The notes under the pieces are model-generated. The model did no database searches and had not been told where the DNA came from. It saw only the letters and a list, made by a program, of their open reading frames with translations. A stretch of DNA of 64,000 nucleotides from JASLBX01 sp035762665. GTDB taxonomy: Bacteria > Actinomycetota > Actinomycetes > Jiangellales > Jiangellaceae. The position numbers were made by a program, and so were the translations under genes. The DNA lies in NCBI GenBank assembly GCA_035762665.1, contig DASTNZ010000182.1, positions 1-64,000 on the forward strand, given 5' to 3'. Below are positions 25,843 to 34,423 of the stretch, one piece after another; position 1 is the first letter of the stretch, and every line of letters starts with the position of its first letter.

Positions 25843-26223
25843 ATGCTTGGAGACCATCCGATCACGCCGGTCCTGTTGGCCAAGGACCTCGCGGCGGCCC
25901 GGGAGTTCTATCACGACAAGCTCGGCTTGGAAATCGCGACAGAGAACGAGGACGCCATCGTGTTCAACTGCGGCAGCGGCACTCACCTGGACGTGACCAA
26001 GAGCACCGTAGGCACGGCAGACGAGCAGACGCAGGCATCGTGGCAAGTGCCAGACATCCGCGCCGAAGTGGCCGAGTTGCGTGCCCGCGGAGTCAGAGTT
26101 GAGGACTACGACATGCCTGGGCTGAAGACCGAGGACGGCATCGCCGACATCGGCTTCGCCTGGGCCGCTTGGATCATCGACCCTGGGAAGAACGCCCTCG
26201 GCATCCTCCAGCTCAAGCAGTAG
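25843..26223 (+). CDS. VOC-family (glyoxalase/bleomycin-resistance-like) protein
   Basis: A 126-residue vicinal-oxygen-chelate domain: HPITPVLLAKDLAAAREFYHDKLGLEIATEN (first beta-alpha-beta-beta unit) and DIRAEVAELRARGVRVEDYD...WIIDPGKNALGILQLKQ (second). ATG 25843 is chosen over an earlier in-frame ATG because GAGGGGAGA precedes it and the family pattern starts there. It is a single short VOC domain. Such proteins include lyases, dioxygenases and drug-binding proteins; the metal ligands are only partly evident. Confidence 0.85.
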   Translation: MLGDHPITPVLLAKDLAAAREFYHDKLGLEIATENEDAIVFNCGSGTHLDVTKSTVGTADEQTQASWQVPDIRAEVAELRARGVRVEDYDMPGLKTEDGIADIGFAWAAWIIDPGKNALGILQLKQ

Positions 26224-26284
26224 CCAAGCGACGAGCGCTAGCAGCTCACCGTTCCGCATCGAAGTGGGCCACCTGAGCGTGGTG

Positions 26285-27265
26285 TTATTCGCCGCGATCT
26301 CTACCACTCCGCGCCAGTCCATTTGGACCAGCCTCGCGCCCTGGCTGGATAACGTGCGACCCCGACCCCTGGACAATCAGCCGTTCGGCGAAGCCAGCAC
26401 CAAATGCGGCCAACAGCAAGTTCGCGACGTTAAGATCCGCCGGCTCCTGAACCGTCGCGATGGAGAACAGCCACACAGTGAGGCCGGCGACAGCACCGAT
26501 CGGAAGCCGAGACCAGGTCGCAAGCTGCGATCCCAATTGCTCGGGGATTCGTTGAGATGGAATAGTCGTAGACCGCTGCGCCGCGCTTGTGATCGCACCC
26601 AGGATTCCTAGCAGGACAGACAGCACCCAGAGCACCGCACCGCCTTGCCAGCCGTCGGCAGTTAGTCCACTGGCTGAATTTGCCAGGATAACCAATGAGA
26701 CGACCAGCACGGGAAATCCGATCAGCATGAGAAGGCTTTGGTGCCGTCTCACCATGGCCAAGCGCCAATAGGAATTCGCCAATCCCTGATTGCGAAGCCG
26801 AAGTGCCTCAATTATCGCGTCGCGTTGGCCCTCCGTAAGCGCTCCGCGGCCCTGACCTCCGAGTTGACCGTCCACCTGCTCGAGCATCCTGAGGTGCCGC
26901 TGAACTGCGACGCGTCGCCATGGCTCGAGTCTGCCGGCTTCAGTCAGCTCTGCGTGTAGGTTGTCCGCCACTCTGCGCAATCGGTCGTCGTGGAGACAGC
27001 GAACTAACTGTTCGCGGACATGAAACGCTTGCTGCCAACCTTCCTCGACGTCGCGGCCATACGCCTCCTTGGCACGTTCGAGGTAGTTCTCGGCAAGTTC
27101 CATAATGGTCTTGGGCATGTCTGAATACCGCTGCAGCGCCTCAAGTTCGGCCTCGAGCTCCTCGATCTCCGCGTGGAGCCGGCTTCTCTGCGGGTCCCGG
27201 AAGATCTTTCGGAGATGTAAGCTGAATCCAGGGCGCTTGTCCCAAACTCCGACTGCCAGCGTCAC
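26285..27265 (-). CDS. Coiled-coil membrane protein of unknown function
   Basis: About 326 residues. The N-terminal half is charged and helical with a coiled coil (RLHAEIEELEAELEALQRY, then helices to about residue 160). The C-terminal half has membrane segments (LLMLIGFPVLVVSLVILA, GGAVLWVLSVLLGILGAITSA, IGAVAGLTVWLFSIATV, NLLLAAFGAGFAERLIV). It ends in a segment resembling small membrane proteins that anchor a long cytoplasmic helical domain (ERLIVQ). GTG 27265 has GGGAGG just upstream and is preferred to the TTG at 27277. No family is recognised; the shape recalls accessory proteins of conflict or signalling systems but no partner lies beside it. Confidence 0.65.
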   Translation of the reverse strand: MTLAVGVWDKRPGFSLHLRKIFRDPQRSRLHAEIEELEAELEALQRYSDMPKTIMELAENYLERAKEAYGRDVEEGWQQAFHVREQLVRCLHDDRLRRVADNLHAELTEAGRLEPWRRVAVQRHLRMLEQVDGQLGGQGRGALTEGQRDAIIEALRLRNQGLANSYWRLAMVRRHQSLLMLIGFPVLVVSLVILANSASGLTADGWQGGAVLWVLSVLLGILGAITSAAQRSTTIPSQRIPEQLGSQLATWSRLPIGAVAGLTVWLFSIATVQEPADLNVANLLLAAFGAGFAERLIVQGSGSHVIQPGREAGPNGLARSGRDRGE

Positions 27266-27620
27266 AATGCCTCCCAAGGTTCCGACATCGAGTCACGCAA
27301 TGCCCGACAAAGTTATGGTGAGCCGCCCGCTCTCATCAGAGAGCGCACCCTTTCAACGCACCATCATTGCCGGCCCCTACACCCGCAGACGACGTCGACA
27401 TCGAGTCAACTGCTATCGCTTCCCCACAACCACGGATTGGTCTCTGTCGCCCGTCACACAAGAGAGATCGGAATTCCCATCGTGATACGTCAAGACGCAC
27501 GACGAGCCGAAACACATGAAGGCTAGGCCAGTGCCCATATCCGCCCAGCGCTGCTGAGCCCTTCACTCGGCCCTCTTTCCGGCTCGACGTTCCGTGCTCG
27601 ATTGGGCGGTTCGCCTGTCC
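27266..27620. other. Intergenic stretch, no gene seen
   Basis: About 355 bp between two minus-strand genes. Local base composition is lower in G+C than the neighbours (runs such as ACAAAGTTATGG near 27310). No reading frame with family character, tRNA or long inverted repeat was found. It may hold the promoter of the coiled-coil membrane gene. Confidence 0.5.
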
Positions 27621-27995
27621 TCAGCGGTACCGGAAGCCGTCTAAGAACCGGCGGAAAAGCCCGCCCTTTCGGGGCAGCGGCGGAGCGGGCGGTGGCGCCG
27701 TGGGCCGCTGGTGCGCGATCGGCTTGTCGTAGTCGGTCCGCACGATCGCGTCGATGATCTGTTCCTCGGTGAAGCTTTCCGAGCCGTCGATGGCCGGGAC
27801 ATACCCGACCAGCACGCCGTTGCGCATCACTTGGGCTTCGAGCGCGGCCGTGCCGTCGGAGTCCCACGTCGCTTCACGCCCGTCGGACAGCTTGACGCTG
27901 ACCCCAAACTGGAACGTACCAACCCGGGCCAGCTGGGCATCTGTGCCGCGATCGCGCAGGGCGTCAACGACACGGCGCGCCTTCTTCTCTTCCAT
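27621..27995 (-). CDS. Small hypothetical protein with Pro-rich tail
   Basis: A 124-residue cytoplasmic protein. A folded N-terminal domain of about 95 residues (RVVDALRDRGTDAQLARVGTFQFGVSVKLSDGREATWDSDG...FTEEQIIDAIVRTDY) is followed by a proline-rich linker (RPTAPPPAPPLPRKGG) and an amphipathic basic end (LFRRFLDGFRYR). The linker and end suggest attachment to another protein or membrane. It is not recognised as a named family. Confidence 0.6.
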   Translation of the reverse strand: MEEKKARRVVDALRDRGTDAQLARVGTFQFGVSVKLSDGREATWDSDGTAALEAQVMRNGVLVGYVPAIDGSESFTEEQIIDAIVRTDYDKPIAHQRPTAPPPAPPLPRKGGLFRRFLDGFRYR

Positions 27996-28139
27996 GGTGC
28001 TTCGAGAGTACCCCGTGGTACCGAGTGACGGCCGCGCCGGCGAGTGGCGCGCTGCGACTGCTCGTAACAGCGTTGCCCGTCCTAGCCGACCAACACTTCG
28101 TACGCGGTGAGGAGGAGGGGAAGAGTCAGAAACGGGCTC

Positions 28140-28538
28140 CTACTCCGGCGCATCCGCGGGAGTGTCGGAGCGCCAGGGAGCGCGCCACTCGGGTGCCTCC
28201 CAACCCTCCATTACGTAGATCCGTTCGCGCGCGACTTTGTCCTCCCGGAACTCGAGTATCTGAACCCCGAACATCGGCGGACCGGCGTCGTAGGAAACAG
28301 ATAACTCCACGACGATCAGATCTTGCCCTGCCGTGATCCGTCGGACGTGGTAGCGGACTTCCGCGGGATACTGGCGGCGCCACTCAGTGAAGTTGCTGAC
28401 GCCCTCAAACCGCTCCCCGGATTGCGGGAACTCCAGCACGGCGTCGTCGTGGTAGATCTCATGGGCGAAATCCACGTCCGCGCCGGCGTACTCGAAGTAC
28501 CGCCTTACCTTCTCGAATCGAATCGATTGGCCGACCAT
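28140..28538 (-). CDS. SnoaL-like nuclear-transport-factor-2 fold protein
   Basis: A 132-residue NTF2-like protein: VRRYFEYAGADVDFAHEIYHDDAVLEFPQSGERFEGVSNFTEWRRQYP is the typical helix-cone start with the FxG loop, and later strands (VVELSVSYDAGPPMFGVQILEFREDKVARERIYVMEGWEAPEWRA) finish the cone. Members are small-molecule isomerases or hydrolases, or ligand-binding proteins. ATG 28538 has GGAGGT upstream. It is divergent from the topoisomerase IB gene. Confidence 0.85.
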   Translation of the reverse strand: MVGQSIRFEKVRRYFEYAGADVDFAHEIYHDDAVLEFPQSGERFEGVSNFTEWRRQYPAEVRYHVRRITAGQDLIVVELSVSYDAGPPMFGVQILEFREDKVARERIYVMEGWEAPEWRAPWRSDTPADAPE

Positions 28539-28739
28539 GTCACCTCCTGCTCTGCGCAGCATGCCGCCATGCGATGCGCAAGTATCACGATCTCATCGTC
28601 CGCAGATGCTGCCGCGGACGGCGAGCTGCCGATCGTCCATATCCCAGGTACGGCGCAGACTTGCGGCATCCGAGTGGTACGCGACTGGCCTGCCGGGTAC
28701 TTACTAACGGGCTACGGGGCGAGCGAAGGGGCGTCGGAG

Positions 28740-29768
28740 GTGCGGCTGCGACGGTGGGACCCAGCGGGCCCGGCGATATGTCGACGTCGCCGGGGCCGCG
28801 GTTTCAGCTACACCGATCCGGACGGCCAGCCAATAGCCGACGAGGCCGTTCTCCAGCGGATCGCCAACCTGGTGATTCCGCCCGCGTGGCGCGACGTCCG
28901 GATCTGCCCGTGGCCGAACGGGCACTTGCAGGCGGTCGGGACGGACGACGCCGGCCGGCGGCAATACCTGTACCACCCGGCCTGGCGGGAGCTGCGCGAC
29001 CGGGAGAAGTTCTACCGGCTCCGGCTGTTCGCCGAACGGCTTCCGTCGGCGCGAGCACAGATCGCCGCGGACCTTGCCACGCGTGGCCTGAACCGCCGTC
29101 GGGTCTTGGCCACCGCAGCCCGGTTGCTCGACATCGGCTTCTTCCGGATCGGCGGCGAGGAGTACGCCGAGGACAACGGCTCGTACGGGCTGGCCACGGT
29201 GCTCCGCGAGCACGTGAGCATGGCTCGAAATGGGACGGTCATCTTCGACTATCCGGCGAAGTGGGGCCTCCAACGAATCCACGCGATCGCCGACCAGGAT
29301 GTCGTTTCCGTCATTCAGGCGTTGCGGCGCCGACGTGAACCGGGCGAATCGCTGCTCGCCTACTACGAGGGGCGGCAGTGGAAGCGCGTGCGATCCGAGG
29401 AGATCAATGACTACCTGAAGGAGATCTTTGGCACCGAGGTGACGGCCAAGGACTTCCGCACCTGGCACGCCACCGTGCTCGCCGCCGTCTCCCTCTCGGT
29501 CGTACAGCACACCGGTTCGCGCACCGCCAGAAAGCGCGCGCTCGCCCACACGATGCGTGAGGTGTCGCATTACCTCGGCAACACGCCGGCTGTGTCTCGC
29601 TCGTCGTACGTCGACCCGCACGTGGTCGAGGCCTACGAGCAGGGCGAGACGGTCGCCTCGGCACTCGACGGGTTAGGCGACACTGCCGTGGGCGACCTTG
29701 CCACCCACGGCAGGGTCGAGGAGGCGGTCCTGAAGCTGCTGAACGCCCGGCATCCGACTGGAGTTTGA
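28740..29768 (+). CDS. DNA topoisomerase IB (poxvirus type)
   Basis: A 342-residue enzyme that relaxes supercoils through a 3'-phosphotyrosyl bond. It begins with the bacterial TopIB domain (VRLRRWDPAGPAICRRRRGRGFSYTD, IPPAWRDVRICPWPNGHLQAVGTD). The catalytic core includes RIGGEEYAEDNGSYG (Arg), KDFRTWHATVLAA and the nucleophile Tyr290 in SRSSYVDPHV. GTG 28740, with AAGGGG 8 bp upstream, gives the usual family length; an earlier in-frame ATG (28569) would add 57 non-conserved residues. The HxKxxG-type Lys region is diverged (FDYPAKWGLQR). It is a single gene; such enzymes are accessory in bacteria. Confidence 0.92.
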   Translation: MRLRRWDPAGPAICRRRRGRGFSYTDPDGQPIADEAVLQRIANLVIPPAWRDVRICPWPNGHLQAVGTDDAGRRQYLYHPAWRELRDREKFYRLRLFAERLPSARAQIAADLATRGLNRRRVLATAARLLDIGFFRIGGEEYAEDNGSYGLATVLREHVSMARNGTVIFDYPAKWGLQRIHAIADQDVVSVIQALRRRREPGESLLAYYEGRQWKRVRSEEINDYLKEIFGTEVTAKDFRTWHATVLAAVSLSVVQHTGSRTARKRALAHTMREVSHYLGNTPAVSRSSYVDPHVVEAYEQGETVASALDGLGDTAVGDLATHGRVEEAVLKLLNARHPTGV

Positions 29769-29884
29769 CCGGCCACCGAACTGCTCCCGCCTGCGCTCTT
29801 TCGCACACTGCCTCATGTTTCGGTGCCATCGGCCTGGGCAACCCGGTCTGGTACACGCAGATATGGACAAGGAGGCACGACGAC

Positions 29885-30466
29885 ATGGCAGCACAACGGA
29901 TCCAAGGCAAGAAGATCGCCTTCCTGATGGCAGACGAAGGCGTCGAGCAGATCGAGTTCACCCGCCCCTGGGAGGCCGTCGAACAAGCAGGCGGCCAGCC
30001 CGAGCTGATCACGCCGAGCGGCGGCAAGGTGCAAGCGTTCAACCACCTGGACAAGGGCGACACGTTCAGCGCCGACAAGAAGGTCACGGAGGCGAATCCC
30101 GCCGATTACTACGGCCTTGTCCTGCCTGGCGGGGTGGCAAATCCCGACAGGCTTCGCATGGATGAATCGGCCGTCCAGTTCGTGCGCGCGTTCTTCGAGG
30201 CGGGTAAGCCGGTGGCGGCGATCTGCCACGCGCCGTGGACGCTCATCGAGGCCGGCGTGGTGCAGGGGCGCACCCTCACCTCATGGCCGAGCCTGCAGAC
30301 AGACCTCCGCAACGCTGGGGCGACGTGGGTCGACGAACAGGTTCACGTCGACCAGGGCCTCGTCACAAGCCGCAAGCCGGACGATCTGGATGCATTCTGC
30401 GCCAAGGCGATCGAGGAGTTCGCCGAGGGCCGGCACGAGGGGCAGCAGGCCGCGACAGCGGAGTGA
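29885..30466 (+). CDS. DJ-1/PfpI-family protein (YhbO-like)
   Basis: A 193-residue PfpI-type protein: KKIAFLMADEGVEQIEFTRPWEAVEQAGG, YYGLVLPGGVANPDRLRMDES and the nucleophile elbow VAAICHAPWTLIEAG (Cys-His pair). The Glu near the N-terminus (DEGVEQIEF) completes the site. The close pattern to general-stress protein 18/YhbO suggests deglycase or protease-like repair of damaged proteins under stress. ATG 29885 follows an AAGGAGG site. It is monocistronic. Confidence 0.92.
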   Translation: MAAQRIQGKKIAFLMADEGVEQIEFTRPWEAVEQAGGQPELITPSGGKVQAFNHLDKGDTFSADKKVTEANPADYYGLVLPGGVANPDRLRMDESAVQFVRAFFEAGKPVAAICHAPWTLIEAGVVQGRTLTSWPSLQTDLRNAGATWVDEQVHVDQGLVTSRKPDDLDAFCAKAIEEFAEGRHEGQQAATAE

Positions 30467-30610
30467 CTGAGCGGTTGCCGCACGAATCGAGGTGTGCGGA
30501 CAATCGCTCATGCAACTTCTTGCTCAGGATGGCGGTAGCGACAGGGGCTGGACGTCCGTCCTCCCCCCGCTTGCCGCCATCACCATGGCGTTGATCAGCT
30601 GCGAAGTCAC

Positions 30611-31477
30611 ATGACGGCGCACTCCCCTGCGATCGCCGAACACGCGGCGACGGTGGCTGGGCAGGCCGCGGATCGGGCGGGCGTCGACATCAGGTCGGTG
30701 CACGAACTTGGCGAATTGGCCGACGTGTGCGCGCTGCTGGACCGCATCTGGCTGCCCGAGCCCACCAACCCACTGCTCACGACCGAGTTCGCACGGGCGC
30801 TGTCTCACGCCGGCAACTACGTCGCCGGCGCCTTCGACGGCGACGAACTGGTTGGATCGTGCGTGGGCTTCTTCTCCGCCCCGGCTGGCGAATCGATGCA
30901 CTCGCACGTTGCCGGGGTCGCCGACGTGGCGCTCGGTCGCCAGGTCGGCCTGGCGCTCAAGCTGCATCAGCGGGCCTGGGCACTGCAGCATGGGTTGCGC
31001 GAAATCACCTGGACCTTTGACCCACTCGTCCGGCGCAATGCCTACTTCAACCTGGTCAAGCTGGCCGCGCGACCGCGGGAGTACCTGGTCGACTTCTACG
31101 GCGACATTCCCGACTCGGTCAACGCCGGCCAGGGCAGCGACCGCCTACTGCTGGCGTGGGATCTCGCATCGCCGGCCGTCGTCGCCGCCAGTGAAGGCCG
31201 GCTGGCGAGCGCCTCCGTTTCGGGTGCTGTCCGTTCGGTCTCCGTGTCAGCCACGGACCGACCGGTCGTCGCCGCCGAACGCGAATGGCGATCAGCCCGG
31301 CTGGTAACCATCCAGTTGCCGGCTGACATCTCCGCTCTACGCCGCGACGATGCCGAACTGGCCCGCGAATGGCGGCAGGCGGTCCGCGCGGTCCTCGGAG
31401 ACCTGATGGACGATGGGTGGCAGGTCATCGGATTCTCGCGGGATGAGGGGTATGTCGTGGAGAGGACGATGGAGTGA
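30611..31477 (+). CDS. GNAT-like acetyltransferase partner of the enolase-superfamily gene (COG3375 type)
   Basis: A 288-residue protein with a GNAT-like core: LWLPEPTNPLL..., NYVAGAFDGDELVGSCVGFF, HSHVAGVADVALGRQVGLALKLHQRAWALQHG (acetyl-CoA loop), then ITWTFDPLVRRNAYFNLVKL. It resembles the COG3375 predicted acyltransferases found beside N-acylamino-acid racemase/o-succinylbenzoate synthase genes. Its stop overlaps the next GTG by 4 bp. I infer that it N-acylates an amino acid or dipeptide that the next enzyme then racemises, but this is from context. Confidence 0.78.
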   Translation: MTAHSPAIAEHAATVAGQAADRAGVDIRSVHELGELADVCALLDRIWLPEPTNPLLTTEFARALSHAGNYVAGAFDGDELVGSCVGFFSAPAGESMHSHVAGVADVALGRQVGLALKLHQRAWALQHGLREITWTFDPLVRRNAYFNLVKLAARPREYLVDFYGDIPDSVNAGQGSDRLLLAWDLASPAVVAASEGRLASASVSGAVRSVSVSATDRPVVAAEREWRSARLVTIQLPADISALRRDDAELAREWRQAVRAVLGDLMDDGWQVIGFSRDEGYVVERTME

Positions 31478-32583
31478 AGCTCACCGGATTCGAGCTGCGC
31501 CGGGTGGCGATGCCGCTCGTCGCTCCGTTCCGGACGTCGTTCGGCGTCGAGACCGAGCGGGACGTCCTCCTGGTGCGTGCCGCGACCACTGAAAGCGATG
31601 GCTGGGGAGAATGCGTGGCCATCGCCGAGCCGCTGTACTCGTCCGAATATGTGGACGGAGCAGCGGAGGTTATCCGTCGTTTCCTGGTGCCACGGCTGTT
31701 CGCCGCGAGTGACGTGCACCCGCAGCAGGTTGCTCGCCTGATCGCTACCGTCAAGGGACACCGGATGGCGAAGGCCGCCGTCGAGACGGCTGTGCTTGAC
31801 GCCTGGCTACGAGCGCGCGGGGAGTCGTTCGCAGAGTTCCTCGGCGGGGTCCGTGACCGCGTGCCCACCGGGGTGTCTGTCGGGATCATGGACTCCACTG
31901 GCGAGCTGCTCGATGCCGTCGCCGGCTATCTCGACAAGGGGTACGTGCGGATAAAGCTGAAGATCGAGCCTGGGTGGGACGTCGAGCCGGTCCGCGCGGT
32001 GCGTGAGAGATTCGGCGACGGACTACTCCTTCAGGTGGACGCCAATACCGCATACACGCTGGCCGACGTCCGGATACTAAGGCGGCTTGACGAGTTCGAC
32101 CTCCTCCTAATCGAGCAGCCGTTCGCGGAAGACGACCTTCGCGAGCACGCCGAACTGGCGCGGCACATCCGCACGCCGGTCTGTTTGGACGAGTCGATCA
32201 CCTCCGCCAAGGTCGCCGCGGACGCGATAGCGCTGGGAGCCGCACAGATCGTCAATATCAAACCCGGCCGGGTCGGCGGCTACCTGGAGGCCCGCCGCAT
32301 CCACGACCTGTGCCGGGCCAACGGAATCGCGGTCTGGTGCGGGGGGATGCTGGAGACCGGCATCGGGCGAGCGGCCAATGTGGCGCTGGCCGCCCTGCCC
32401 GGATTCACCCTGCCGGGCGACATCTCTGCGTCCGAGCGGTATTACGCGCGCGACATCACCAAACCGTTCGTGCTGGAGGCCGGCCACGTCGCCGTGCCGG
32501 CCGGTCCGGGGCTCGGAGTCGAGCCGCTGCCGAACGTCCTCGCCGAGGTCACGACCGCTACGGAGTGGTTACCAGCCAGCTAA
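31474..32583 (+). CDS. Enolase-superfamily enzyme: o-succinylbenzoate synthase / N-acylamino acid racemase
   Basis: A 369-residue barrel enzyme of the MLE subgroup. An N-terminal cap (MPLVAPFRTSFGVETERDVLLV) precedes the barrel with KxK acid/base (YVRIKLKIEPGWD), metal ligands Asp, Glu and Asp (LLQVDANTAYT, LLIEQPF, CLDESI), Lys after NIKPGRVGG and the closing WCGGMLETGIGRAAN. These fit the OSBS/NAAAR family, where one fold serves menaquinone synthesis (MenC) or racemisation of N-acyl amino acids. The upstream GNAT partner favours racemase, but no other men genes are visible to test OSBS. GTG start coupled to the GNAT gene. Confidence 0.88.
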   Translation: MKLTGFELRRVAMPLVAPFRTSFGVETERDVLLVRAATTESDGWGECVAIAEPLYSSEYVDGAAEVIRRFLVPRLFAASDVHPQQVARLIATVKGHRMAKAAVETAVLDAWLRARGESFAEFLGGVRDRVPTGVSVGIMDSTGELLDAVAGYLDKGYVRIKLKIEPGWDVEPVRAVRERFGDGLLLQVDANTAYTLADVRILRRLDEFDLLLIEQPFAEDDLREHAELARHIRTPVCLDESITSAKVAADAIALGAAQIVNIKPGRVGGYLEARRIHDLCRANGIAVWCGGMLETGIGRAANVALAALPGFTLPGDISASERYYARDITKPFVLEAGHVAVPAGPGLGVEPLPNVLAEVTTATEWLPAS

Positions 32584-32592
32584 GTCGATCTG

Positions 32593-33228
32593 TCACGACG
32601 GATCGGTGGTGTAGAACGCGATGGATCGGTCGGCAGCCGCCCGGGCTGCCGTCTCGTCCGTGCCGAAGGCGATGTCGGCTTCGCACCACTTCTGGCCGCT
32701 GAGCGTGGCGAACTCCTTGCCCTCGGCGGAGAGCATCCAGTCCATGCGCTCCTGCGGATCCAGCGGTGGCGCGCCGCTCAGGTGCATCGCCAGCCCGAGC
32801 AATGCCCCGTCCCAGCCGATGCCGGTGGCGCCGGGGCCGTACTCTGCCCACAGCTCGTCGCTGACATGACCGACGTGTTCCAGCTCGAAGCGGGTACGGC
32901 CGTCGCCGTCAGGGGCGAGGCGCACCTCGATCCAGCTCACCTGGCCGCCGAACTCCCAGGTGGCGGCGAAGCTCTTCGGCGGATCGCAGCGCTCGACGAC
33001 CCCGCTGGCGTTGCCCTCGAGCTGGTAGCGCCCGTTCAGCTGGAGGTCACCGCTGATCGGCAGGAACCACCGAGGGATGCGCTCCGGGTTGGTGCAGGCG
33101 TCCCAGACATCTTCGAGCGTGGCGTCATAGGTCTGGCTGATGGTGGCCACCCGCGCCTCGCCGGCTTCGAGGGCCCGACTGCCGATCTGCCGGCGAACAG
33201 CGTTGATCTGCTGTGTGACATCGATCAT
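32593..33228 (-). CDS. SRPBCC/AHSA1-domain protein
   Basis: A 211-residue helix-grip protein of the activator-of-Hsp90 (AHSA1) subgroup: RVATISQTYDATLEDVWDACTNPERIPRWFLPISGDLQLNGRYQLEG, VSWIEVRLAPDGDGRTRFELEHVGH and GWDGALLGLAMHL. AGGAGCAC precedes the ATG. It overlaps the ArsR gene by 4 bp; ArsR-AHSA1 pairs are a common actinobacterial operon in which the regulator controls the ligand-binding protein. Confidence 0.87.
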   Translation of the reverse strand: MIDVTQQINAVRRQIGSRALEAGEARVATISQTYDATLEDVWDACTNPERIPRWFLPISGDLQLNGRYQLEGNASGVVERCDPPKSFAATWEFGGQVSWIEVRLAPDGDGRTRFELEHVGHVSDELWAEYGPGATGIGWDGALLGLAMHLSGAPPLDPQERMDWMLSAEGKEFATLSGQKWCEADIAFGTDETAARAAADRSIAFYTTDPS

Positions 33229-33587
33229 GATGTGCTCCTTTGATTGGGTTGATCACTATGAAGGCGACGCTCGCGTTTGCCGCGGGCGAGCTCGGTCGCC
33301 AGTGCTTCCAGCGGCGGCGTCCAGAACCGGCGGAACCGGTCGAGCCACACATCGACGTCCTGCAGCGGTTCGGAGTTCACCGCGTACAGCCGCCGAGCAC
33401 CTTCGGGCCGCACCGTGGCGAATCCGGCGTCGCGCAGGACCTTGAGGTGCTGAGACACCGCCGGCTGGGTGATGCCGAACTCCGCCTGGATAACCGCGGA
33501 CACCTCGCCCGAGCTTCGCTCGCCGTCGGCAAGCAGTTCCAGAATCCGACGCCGTACCGGGTCGCCCAGGACGTCGAACGCGTGCAT
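33225..33587 (-). CDS. ArsR-family transcriptional regulator
   Basis: A 120-residue winged helix protein: MHAFDVLGDPVRRRILELLADGERSSGEVSAVI, the recognition helix in ITQPAVSQHLKVLRDAGFATVRPEGARRLYAV. There are no cysteine metal-binding motifs, so it is not an arsenic or zinc sensor. ATG 33587 is preferred to a TTG three codons earlier. It is first gene of the ArsR-SRPBCC operon and probably represses it. Confidence 0.9.
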   Translation of the reverse strand: MHAFDVLGDPVRRRILELLADGERSSGEVSAVIQAEFGITQPAVSQHLKVLRDAGFATVRPEGARRLYAVNSEPLQDVDVWLDRFRRFWTPPLEALATELARGKRERRLHSDQPNQRSTS

Positions 33588-33731
33588 GCCCGGCAATGTA
33601 TCAGCTGCTGCTTATATAAGTCAACGTTTAGTTTCGGCGGGAAGCTGGCCCGACGTGTCCGGGCAGCTTGGCGACATCGATGTGATGCCGGCCTTCGTCG
33701 GAGAATTCACGCGCGCCAGCTCCAGGGCATG

Positions 33732-34367
33732 TCACGCGCAGAGCTGCGCGCGCAGGACACCGTACGTCCACTGCTCCCATCGCTCCGGAGACCAACCCCG
33801 AACGTGCACGAGCAGCAGAAATATCTCCGTGCTCAGTAACGCGAACAAAATGTCCGCAGCCTGCTCGGCGGTCAGGCCCGGAACAACACCGGGTTTGGTG
33901 ACCAGAGCCTTGGCCGCGGTGTCGTGCACTTCGTATCGGGGACGCTCACCTTCCGGCCACAGGGCCGCAACCTCGGCATCCGTGGCCGCGGCCGTGTCGA
34001 CCATGTCGACGAGTGGTGCCACCCGCTTGAGCACCTCGCAAGTACCGCGCACGTGGGCCCGAAGCTGCGCGTCCGCAGTGTCCGCGGCGATGACGTCGCG
34101 AAACCATGGCCTATCCATCGTTGCAACCGGCTCGTCGTCCCCTGCGATCGTGATGTCGACCAGCTCCTTCAGCAGCGTCCTCTTGTTGCCGAAGATGAAG
34201 TAGATCGTCTGCACTGCGACGCCGGCTCGATCGGCCACGTCCTGCAGCGGCGTCGCGCCGTACCCGCGCTCGATGAACAGCTCACGCGCCGCGTCGATGA
34301 TGCGCCGGCGCGTCTCGCGTGCCTTCTCGGCCCGCTTGTTTACCCGCTTGACCTCCGTCACGCCCAT
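33732..34367 (-). CDS. TetR-family repressor of the adjacent ABC exporter
   Basis: A 211-residue TetR protein. The DNA-binding domain is ARETRRRIIDAARELFIERGYGATPLQDVADRAGVAVQTIYFIFGNKRTLLKELVD; the remaining 150 residues are helical ligand-binding and dimer regions. It is divergent from a DrrAB-type exporter with only 56 bp between the starts, which contain a long dyad. This is the standard layout for a drug-responsive repressor acting on itself and the pump. Confidence 0.92.
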   Translation of the reverse strand: MGVTEVKRVNKRAEKARETRRRIIDAARELFIERGYGATPLQDVADRAGVAVQTIYFIFGNKRTLLKELVDITIAGDDEPVATMDRPWFRDVIAADTADAQLRAHVRGTCEVLKRVAPLVDMVDTAAATDAEVAALWPEGERPRYEVHDTAAKALVTKPGVVPGLTAEQAADILFALLSTEIFLLLVHVRGWSPERWEQWTYGVLRAQLCA

Positions 34368-34373
34368 AGTGTA

Positions 34374-34409
34374 TCTCTAGAGTTCGTCACTAGGAATGAA
34401 CTCTAGAGA
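34374..34409. promoter_or_regulatory. TetR operator: TCTCTAGAGTTC-N12-GAACTCTAGAGA
   Basis: Two perfect 12-bp inverted arms at 34374-34385 and 34398-34409 are separated by 12 bp. Each arm also contains the palindrome CTCTAGAG (34375-34382 and 34401-34408, centres 26 bp apart). The dyad fills the divergent gap between the repressor and ABC starts. A TACAGT at 34414-34419 could be a -10 box for the exporter. Two dimers could bind cooperatively. Confidence 0.85.
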
Positions 34410-34423
34410 AGGGCTACAGTGGA

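Noticed and set aside
31474..32583. Firm assignment as MenC
   Set aside because: No other menaquinone genes are in the window, and the coupled GNAT gene favours N-acylamino acid racemase; the sequence alone cannot decide.
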